From an uncultured Lachnospiraceae bacterium (GTDB taxonomy: Bacteria > Bacillota > Clostridia > Lachnospirales > Lachnospiraceae), in assembly GCA_949935685.1 (NCBI GenBank), contig CATLGN010000031.1:1-10964 (forward strand): DNA of 10,964 bases. The letters are read 5' to 3'. A model generated the notes under the pieces. The model ran no database searches and was not told where the DNA came from. It saw nothing but the letters and a program-made list of their open reading frames with translations. Shown piece by piece: positions 5,591 to 10,964 of this stretch (position 1 is its first letter; each line of letters opens with the position of its first letter). The translations under genes and the position numbers were made by a program.

Positions 5591-7066
5591 TTGTCTATAT
5601 TGAAAGTGGAAAATCTGACCAAGCGGTATCCCGGCGTCGTAGCGCTCGATAACGTAAACTTTGAGATCGGGCCGGGGGAGATTCGCGGTCTGATCGGCGA
5701 AAACGGCGCCGGCAAATCCACCATCATCAAATCCATTGCAGGCGCAATTCCTTTTGATGAAGGCAGACTGATCATTGACGGCCGGGAATATACCTCCATT
5801 GCTCCGACAGAGGCAATCCAGAGAGGAATCTCCGTCATCTATCAGGAATTTAACCTCATCCCTTCCATGACCGTAGCAGAAAATATCTTCCTCGGCGAAC
5901 GGATCGGCGGAAGATTCCGGGTTGATTTCAGAGAAATGAACAGGCGGGCAGAGGAAATCTTTTCACGTTTCGGTGTGGAGATAGATCCCGGTGCACAGGT
6001 AGGCAGTCTTTCAACCGCGCAAATGCAGCTTGTTGAAATTGCCAAAGCAATTTCAAAGGATGTGAAAGTGCTGTTTATGGATGAGCCCAGCGCCTCCCTC
6101 TCCGTCTCAGAGACCGAAGTCATGTTCGAGATTGTCCGTGCGTTGAAAAAAGACGGTCTTGCAATCGTCTACGTCTCCCATCGGCTGGAGGAGCTCTTCG
6201 AGCTTTGCGATTCCGTGACCGTTATGCGGGACGGGCATACCATCGAAACAAGAAAGATCGAAGCTCTCGACCGCCCCGGTCTGATCAGGCTGATGGTAGG
6301 CCGTGAACTGAATGAAACCTATCCTGAACGCAGCCCGGCTTCCGCCGAAGTTGTGCTGGAATTGAAAAATGTATACGGAAACGGCGACGTGGGAATCAGC
6401 CTTCAACTGCACAAAGGCGAAATTCTCGGTCTCGGCGGTCTCGTGGGATGCGGTCGTACGGAGCTTGCCAAAATGATCTACGGAGCCGTGCCCATCGACA
6501 AAGGCGAAATGCTATTATTCGGACAGCCGGTCCATCTGACATCTCCGGCAGACGCCATCGAAAAAGGAATCGGATTGATCCCGGAAGACCGCAAAACCGA
6601 AGGCGTATTCATTGATTTTCCCATTGATTGGAACGTGGTCATACAATGTCTGAGAAAAATCTCCGGAAAGGGCGTCGTAAATATCAGCGCTATGGACGAG
6701 ATCAGCAAACGTTACATCAGCGAAATGAATATCGCCACTCCCAGTGCCCATCAACTGGTCAAAAATCTCTCCGGCGGCAATCAGCAAAAAGTCGTTGTAG
6801 CCAAAGTACTTGCCACCCAGACAAAAGTCATCATCTTTGACGAACCGACCCGCGGAATCGACGTAGGGGCGAAACAGGAAATTTACCGACTGATGAATGA
6901 CCTGACAAAACAGGGGATTTCGATCCTGATGATCTCTTCCGATATGGAAGAACTTCTGGGCATGAGCGACCGCATCGTCGTACTGAACGAAGGCGCCGTT
7001 GCCGGGGAGCTTACAAAAGCAGAGTTCAGCCAGATCGCTGTCATGGAACTGGCATCGTCCCATTAA
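5591..7066 (+). CDS. Sugar ABC transporter ATP-binding protein, two fused NBDs (RbsA/MglA type)
   Basis: This is the cytoplasmic ATPase of a CUT2 importer, 491 residues, as expected for RbsA/XylG/MglA proteins. N-terminal NBD: Walker A GENGAGKST (36-44), Q-loop Q85, signature LSTAQMQLVEIAKA (140-153), Walker B LFMDEP (161-166) and switch histidine H197. C-terminal NBD: degenerate Walker A GLVGCGRTEL (283-292), signature LSGGNQQK (393-400), Walker B VIIFDEP (413-419) and the family motif TRGIDVGAKQEIY. The second Walker A lacks the lysine of GKS/T, which is normal for this family, where the N-terminal site does most hydrolysis. The start is TTG at 5591, supported by GAAAGGA (5574-5580) 10 bases upstream and by homology beginning at once (ILKVENLTKRYPGVVAL). 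It is followed 14 bases later by the permease. Confidence 0.95.
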   Translation: MSILKVENLTKRYPGVVALDNVNFEIGPGEIRGLIGENGAGKSTIIKSIAGAIPFDEGRLIIDGREYTSIAPTEAIQRGISVIYQEFNLIPSMTVAENIFLGERIGGRFRVDFREMNRRAEEIFSRFGVEIDPGAQVGSLSTAQMQLVEIAKAISKDVKVLFMDEPSASLSVSETEVMFEIVRALKKDGLAIVYVSHRLEELFELCDSVTVMRDGHTIETRKIEALDRPGLIRLMVGRELNETYPERSPASAEVVLELKNVYGNGDVGISLQLHKGEILGLGGLVGCGRTELAKMIYGAVPIDKGEMLLFGQPVHLTSPADAIEKGIGLIPEDRKTEGVFIDFPIDWNVVIQCLRKISGKGVVNISAMDEISKRYISEMNIATPSAHQLVKNLSGGNQQKVVVAKVLATQTKVIIFDEPTRGIDVGAKQEIYRLMNDLTKQGISILMISSDMEELLGMSDRIVVLNEGAVAGELTKAEFSQIAVMELASSH

Positions 7067-7080
7067 GAAAGGAAGAAACA

Positions 7081-8088
7081 ATGGAAAATAAAAAGAGATT
7101 TGATATTGGAAAAATAATCAGCGATAATGTCGCCTGGTTTGTGCTCCTGATCCTGGTGATTTTTTTCGGCATTTTCTCCGAAAACTTCTTCAGTTTCCGC
7201 AATATTATGAACCTTCTGTCGCAAAACGCCTATCTCCTGATCGCAGCCACCGGCATTACTTTCGTCATGATGAGCAGCGGCATGGATCTCTCCGTGGGAT
7301 ACGTGATGTCCACCATTGGCATCATCGGCGCGAAACTGCTGATGGACGCGGGTATGCCGACCATACTGGTCATTGTGATTATGATCGCCCTTACCATTCT
7401 GATTGAGCTTTTGAACACTTTTCTTTCCATTAAGCTGAATCTGTCGCTGCTGGTTGTCACCATTGCCACGATGACCATTTTCCAGGGCGCCACTTATATT
7501 ATTTCGGAATCAAAGACAATCACAAATCTGCCCGACAGTTTCAAATATCTGGGTCAAAAGTATCTGTTTGATTCCATTCCGGTCGCCGTCATCATTATGA
7601 TCGTGCTCTTTCTGATTATGAATTTTGTGTTAAACAAAACTTATTTTGGCCGTTATGTCTATGCACTTGGCGGCAACCCGGAGGCAGCGCGGCTGGCAGG
7701 TATTAATATCAATAAAATGCGTTATATGATCGCCGTTATCGAAGGTCTCTTTATCGGTATTGCCGTAGTGCTGCTGATCGGGCGTCTGGGTTCGGCGGTC
7801 TCCACGGTCGGCGTCGGCACCGAATTCAGCGTTATGACTGGTATTTTCCTGGGCGGTGTCTCAATCCGGGGCGGGGAAGGAAAACTCTCCGGCGTATTCG
7901 CAGGTATCCTTTGCATCGCCCTGCTCACCAACGGCATGCAACTGGCGGGTATCAATATCTACTATCAGTATGTAGTACGCGGTCTGATTCTGCTGGCAGC
8001 CATCGGCTATGATGTATACCAGCTTAACCGCCGGAACAATATGAAAAAGAAAAAACTGGAAGAAACGAGAGAGGCGAAACGAGCATGA
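7081..8088 (+). CDS. Sugar ABC transporter permease (RbsC/BPD_transp_2 family)
   Basis: This is the membrane channel subunit of the same CUT2 importer; two copies would form the pore. The 335-residue product is mostly hydrophobic, with about eight to ten membrane helices (for example about 18-33, 48-66, 70-88, 93-110, 124-141, 166-184, 217-234, 270-285 and 297-310). Family motifs are present: FFSFRNIMNLLSQNA near the start, SSGMDLSVG (65-73), LGGNPEAARLAGI (196-208), which is the cytoplasmic loop contacting the ATPase, and GGVSIRGGEGK (258-268). The C-terminus is a charged Lys/Glu/Arg tail of about 20 residues. An AAAGGAAG-type site lies shortly before the ATG. Its stop overlaps the start of the dehydrogenase gene as ATGA, which suggests translational coupling. 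Only one permease is present, normal for CUT2. Confidence 0.95.
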   Translation: MENKKRFDIGKIISDNVAWFVLLILVIFFGIFSENFFSFRNIMNLLSQNAYLLIAATGITFVMMSSGMDLSVGYVMSTIGIIGAKLLMDAGMPTILVIVIMIALTILIELLNTFLSIKLNLSLLVVTIATMTIFQGATYIISESKTITNLPDSFKYLGQKYLFDSIPVAVIIMIVLFLIMNFVLNKTYFGRYVYALGGNPEAARLAGININKMRYMIAVIEGLFIGIAVVLLIGRLGSAVSTVGVGTEFSVMTGIFLGGVSIRGGEGKLSGVFAGILCIALLTNGMQLAGINIYYQYVVRGLILLAAIGYDVYQLNRRNNMKKKKLEETREAKRA

Positions 8089-9695
8089 AACTTGCAATTA
8101 CAGATTTAAACAATAAAATCGGCTGGTCCAAAGCCGGCATTACGCTGCCGGGCTACGATGTAACTGCTCTGCAGAAAAAAACAAGGGAGACACCCCGCTG
8201 GGCTCACTTTGGTATCGGCAATATTTTCCGCATCTTTTTGGGTGGGATTGCGGATCGGCTGATTGCGCAGGGACTGACGGATACCGGTATCGTCTGCGCC
8301 GAAACATTTGACTACGATATTGTCGATAAAATCTATGCCCCATTCGACAACCTTGCTCTCGCCGTCACTCTATATGAGGACGGCAGGATGCAAAAACAGA
8401 TTCTCGGTTCTCTGGCGGAATGCGTCAAAGCCGACAGTACAAACACGGCCTGCTGGACCCGCCTGAAAGAAATCTTTCAAAATCCCGGCTTACAGATGGT
8501 TTCTTTTACCATCACAGAAAAAGGATATGCGCTACGCGGGACAAACGGCGATTATCTGCCCTATGTGAGAAAAGATATTGAGAACGGCCCTTCTTCTCCG
8601 ACAGGCGCCATGGCAGTTGTGGCATCCATGCTGCTCGAACGCTTCCGGGCCGGGGCGGCTCCCCTCGCTCTCGTCTCTATGGACAACTGCTCTCACAATG
8701 GCTCACTCCTGCAAACCTCCGTACTGACCCTGATCGCCGAATGGCAAAAACGGGGATTTGTAGACGACGATTTTCTTTCCTATGTTAAAGATGAGGAAAA
8801 AATCGCCTTCCCATGGACTATGATTGACAAGATCACCCCTCGTCCTGCCGATTTCGTGGCAAAGCAGTTGACATCAGACGGCGTGGAAGATATGGAAATT
8901 CTCGTCACCTCCAGAAACACATATATCGCACCCTTTGTCAACGCCGAAGCGCCCGGTTATCTTGTTGTGGAAGATCATTTTCCAAACGGGCGACCCCCGC
9001 TGGAAAAAGCCGGCGTATACATGACCGACCGTGAGACGGTGAATAAATCCGAACGTATGAAAGTTACCGCCTGTCTGAATCCCATCCACACGGCTCTGGC
9101 TCCCTACGGTATGCTGTTAGGCTATGAGTATTTTGCAGACCTGATGGAAGATCCGGAACTGAAGACGCTGGCTCACAATGTATCCTATGTGGAAGGGCTT
9201 CCCCGCGTGGACGCCCCTGGGATCTTCTCTCCCAAAGCATTTTTGGATGAAGTCATCCAAAAGCGAATGCCCAACAAGTATCTGGGAGACAGTACCGCCC
9301 GCATCTGTACCGATTCCTCACAGGGCGTAAGTGTACGTTTTGGCGAGACAATCCGCTCTTATGTGAAGGAATTCGGCACCGCGGATATGCTTGCGGCCAT
9401 CCCCCTCGCCCTGGCCGGGTGGCTGCGATACTTTTATGCCATCGACGATGAAGGCAAAGCCTTTGCCCTTTCGCCCGACCCGCTGGCCGGTGAATTGCAT
9501 GCCATCGTAACAGAAGTTCCTCTTGGCAGCCCTGATATGCTGACCGACCAGGTCCATCGCGTATTGTCCAACCCGGAAATCTTCGGCAGCGATCTCTACG
9601 AAGCCGGCGTAGGGCAAAAGACCGAAGCCATCTTCCGGGAAGAGATTGCAGGGCCGGGAGCGGTCCGGGCAACGCTCAGGAAATATCTGTCGTAA
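8085..9695 (+). CDS. Mannitol dehydrogenase / fructuronate reductase family oxidoreductase
   Basis: This is an NAD(P)-dependent polyol or uronate dehydrogenase of the long-chain family that includes mannitol 2-dehydrogenase, arabinitol dehydrogenase, UxuB and UxaB. The 536-residue length fits. The N-terminal Rossmann part shows the family GxGxxxR motif in HFGIGNIFRIF (G43, G45, R49), then SFTITEKGY (140-148) and SMDNCSHNG (198-206), another hallmark. The catalytic helix reads KVTACLNPIHTALA, with K326, N332 and H335. In the family members I know best the lysine and asparagine are separated by four residues; here it is five. The C-terminal domain contains RICTDSSQGVSVRF and an IPLALAGWLRY helix. 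It likely oxidises or reduces the transporter's substrate or its breakdown product. The start overlaps the permease stop by four bases. The precise substrate is not determinable; fructuronate, tagaturonate, mannitol and arabinitol are all possible. Confidence 0.87.
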   Translation: MKLAITDLNNKIGWSKAGITLPGYDVTALQKKTRETPRWAHFGIGNIFRIFLGGIADRLIAQGLTDTGIVCAETFDYDIVDKIYAPFDNLALAVTLYEDGRMQKQILGSLAECVKADSTNTACWTRLKEIFQNPGLQMVSFTITEKGYALRGTNGDYLPYVRKDIENGPSSPTGAMAVVASMLLERFRAGAAPLALVSMDNCSHNGSLLQTSVLTLIAEWQKRGFVDDDFLSYVKDEEKIAFPWTMIDKITPRPADFVAKQLTSDGVEDMEILVTSRNTYIAPFVNAEAPGYLVVEDHFPNGRPPLEKAGVYMTDRETVNKSERMKVTACLNPIHTALAPYGMLLGYEYFADLMEDPELKTLAHNVSYVEGLPRVDAPGIFSPKAFLDEVIQKRMPNKYLGDSTARICTDSSQGVSVRFGETIRSYVKEFGTADMLAAIPLALAGWLRYFYAIDDEGKAFALSPDPLAGELHAIVTEVPLGSPDMLTDQVHRVLSNPEIFGSDLYEAGVGQKTEAIFREEIAGPGAVRATLRKYLS

Positions 9696-9730
9696 AACCG
9701 TTTGAAATCTGTTAGAGAAAGGAAATCATA

Positions 9731-10711
9731 ATGGCGGATTATTATCGAAAACTGTTTGAGCCGGAGTATGGAGAAGCCGCTCCGGATGCTATTATTGACG
9801 TCGGAAGCGATGTCGGAGCAGGACTTGACCCGCTGCATCCAACCGAGAGCAGAGTCCGTCTGCACTTTGAAACAATCACACTTCTGACGGAAAAATGGAG
9901 AAAAATCTTTTGTTTCCCCACATTGATGCGCATAAAAACGGAAAATTTGCTCATCCCGTCCGATGGCTACAACCTTCCCGTCCGCATTTACAAACCGCAG
10001 GGAAAAGGTCCCTATAAGACTATGATATTTTTTCATGGCGGCGGTTGGACAATGAATAATGTGGATGTGTATGACTATGTGCATCGCTATTTTGCCAGCT
10101 ACGGAAATGTGCTGGTGATCGCTCCGGACTATCGCCTCGCACCGGAAAATCGCTTTCCCATGGGCTTTCATGACTGCTACAATACCGTGGTCTGGGCATC
10201 CGAAAACTGCCGGAATTATGGGGGAATCCCGGAAACGCTCTGTCTGTGCGGCGATTCCGCCGGCGGAAACCTTGCGGCCGCCGTCTGCCTGCGTGCTCGC
10301 GACGAAAAGGGCCCACGGATTGCAAAACAATTCCTTTTCTTTCCGGCGGCAGCTTTCAATCTGGGTTATCGCACCACGTCGGAAAAGCGCTACGGAAACG
10401 GCGAATATTTCCTTGCCATGAACAGTGAGGAAGACATGCCGATTCCTTACCTGAACAGCCCGGAGGAGGCAAATCTGCCCTATGTATCCCCTCTCTTTGC
10501 GGACGATTTGACCGGACTGCCTCCAACCTGTTTCCTGTCGGCGGAATGCGATCCTCTGCTTGATCAGGGACTGATGTTCGCGGCCAAACTACAGGATCAG
10601 GGAAACGAGGTGGAATATCACATCTATAAAGGGATGGTACACGCCTTCCTCAATCGTCCACAGCAAAAAACTTTCGAAGCTATGGATGATGTCATCGCCG
10701 CTATGCCCTGA
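9731..10711 (+). CDS. Alpha/beta hydrolase, hormone-sensitive-lipase-type esterase
   Basis: This is a probable cytoplasmic carboxylesterase or deacetylase of 326 residues with no signal peptide. The HSL/Aes family oxyanion motif HGGG is at 102-105, followed by DYRLAPENRFP (133-143). The nucleophile elbow GDSAGGN (174-180) carries S176. The remaining triad members are D274 in AECDPLLDQG and H304 in GMVHAF. The first 70 residues form a cap region (HPTESRVRLHFE and onward). The ATG follows AAAGGAAA (9718-9725). The gene is 35 bases after the dehydrogenase with no terminator between, and a terminator follows it, so it is the last gene of the operon. Its position suggests it removes an acyl group from the imported compound or a pathway intermediate. 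That is inference; the enzyme class itself is clear. Confidence 0.9.
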   Translation: MADYYRKLFEPEYGEAAPDAIIDVGSDVGAGLDPLHPTESRVRLHFETITLLTEKWRKIFCFPTLMRIKTENLLIPSDGYNLPVRIYKPQGKGPYKTMIFFHGGGWTMNNVDVYDYVHRYFASYGNVLVIAPDYRLAPENRFPMGFHDCYNTVVWASENCRNYGGIPETLCLCGDSAGGNLAAAVCLRARDEKGPRIAKQFLFFPAAAFNLGYRTTSEKRYGNGEYFLAMNSEEDMPIPYLNSPEEANLPYVSPLFADDLTGLPPTCFLSAECDPLLDQGLMFAAKLQDQGNEVEYHIYKGMVHAFLNRPQQKTFEAMDDVIAAMP

Positions 10712-10719
10712 ACAGCCAG

Positions 10720-10755
10720 AGACCCCTGCCAGTCCGGACAGGGGTCTTCGTTTTT
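10720..10755 (+). terminator. Intrinsic terminator of the sugar operon
   Basis: AGACCCCTG (10720-10728) pairs perfectly with CAGGGGTCT (10739-10747) around a 10-base loop. It is followed by TCGTTTTTC. It begins 8 bases after the esterase stop. On the other strand there is no T-run, so it does not serve the convergent DUF1540 gene well. Confidence 0.87.
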
Positions 10756-10768
10756 CTTTCTTTAGCGT

Positions 10769-10964
10769 TTACGCCTTGCGGAATGTCTTACAGGTTGTCT
10801 GACCGCACTCACAGGCGCCGTTTCCTGCAATATCCACATGTTCCGCATGACATTTATAGTTTTCATTATACATGCAGTCGCACGCTTCGCAATCAATGCT
10901 GATCGTTCTGCACGGATGCTCCAGCGCGCTCACATAAGAGTCGCCCCGCTTTCCCGAAAAGCTC
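10769..10964 (-). CDS. DUF1540 domain protein, partial (N-terminus off the right edge)
   Basis: 64 codons before a TAA stop (10769-10771) are visible, and the reading frame is open to the window edge. The visible protein has a cysteine pattern typical of the DUF1540 domain: HPCRTISIDCEACDCMYNEN, then YKCHAEHVDIAG and ACECGQTTCKTFRKA, with eight cysteines in about 50 residues. DUF1540 domains are short, probably metal-binding modules common in spore-forming Clostridia and Bacilli. Their function is not established, and many proteins carry two in tandem, so an earlier copy may lie outside the window. The gene converges on the sugar operon and is not part of it. Confidence 0.8.
   Translation of the reverse strand, partial: SFSGKRGDSYVSALEHPCRTISIDCEACDCMYNENYKCHAEHVDIAGNGACECGQTTCKTFRKA

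Noticed and set aside
5874..6084. Apparently degenerate ABC signature LSTAQ and a Walker B followed by PSASLS in the ATPase N-terminal domain
   Set aside because: RbsA/MglA proteins commonly have LSxxxQQ-type signatures rather than LSGGQ, so this is within family variation and not a sign of a broken domain.
6434..6463. Missing lysine in the second Walker A of the ATPase
   Set aside because: A degenerate second Walker A (GxVGxGRTEL) is the family norm for fused sugar ATPases.
9596..10330. A 244-codon minus-strand frame over the dehydrogenase end and esterase
   Set aside because: It is antisense to two genes with intact catalytic motifs and has no motif of its own.

Overview
The window looks like chromosomal DNA from a Gram-positive Clostridia species, most likely Lachnospiraceae. 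The evidence is the infC-rpmI-rplT cluster with an attenuator-type leader, strong AGGAGG-like ribosome binding sites, sigma-A-type promoters with 17-bp spacers, a ROK regulator, a ribose-type ABC importer and a DUF1540 protein. This placement is inferred from gene style and protein sequence; no search was run.

Layout. (1) Bases 1-2695 are read on the minus strand: promoter, regulatory leader with terminator, infC (IF-3), rpmI (L35), rplT (L20), a terminator, then a cardiolipin-synthase-like phospholipase D gene that runs off the left edge. infC appears to start at an AUU codon. (2) Bases 2701-2872 hold a 152-bp palindromic element without coding capacity. It has perfect 20-bp terminal inverted repeats and 10-bp flanking direct repeats, as expected of a MITE. 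It sits between two divergent promoters, 5 bp from the infC -35 box and 9 bp from the -35 box of the ROK gene. (3) Bases 2963-4087 (plus strand) encode a ROK-family transcription factor followed by a terminator. (4) Bases 4256-10755 form a plus-strand carbohydrate operon: promoter with a 15-bp palindromic operator candidate, lipoprotein substrate-binding protein, intercistronic hairpin, double-NBD ATPase, permease, a mannitol/fructuronate-dehydrogenase-family oxidoreductase overlapping the permease stop by 4 bases, an HSL-type esterase, and a terminator. (5) Bases 10769-10964 (minus strand) hold the C-terminal part of a DUF1540 cysteine-rich protein.

How the genes fit together. The binding protein, ATPase and permease form a complete CUT2 importer, the class that takes up ribose, xylose, galactose and some polyols. 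The dehydrogenase would interconvert an imported polyol or uronate with a keto-sugar, and the esterase may remove an acyl group from the ligand. The adjacent ROK protein is the natural candidate regulator. The exact substrate cannot be read from the sequence. I found no CRISPR array, tRNA, rRNA, phage gene or transposase. The most unusual items are the MITE-like palindrome, the infC start and attenuator, and the operon's combination of esterase with CUT2 importer and dehydrogenase.
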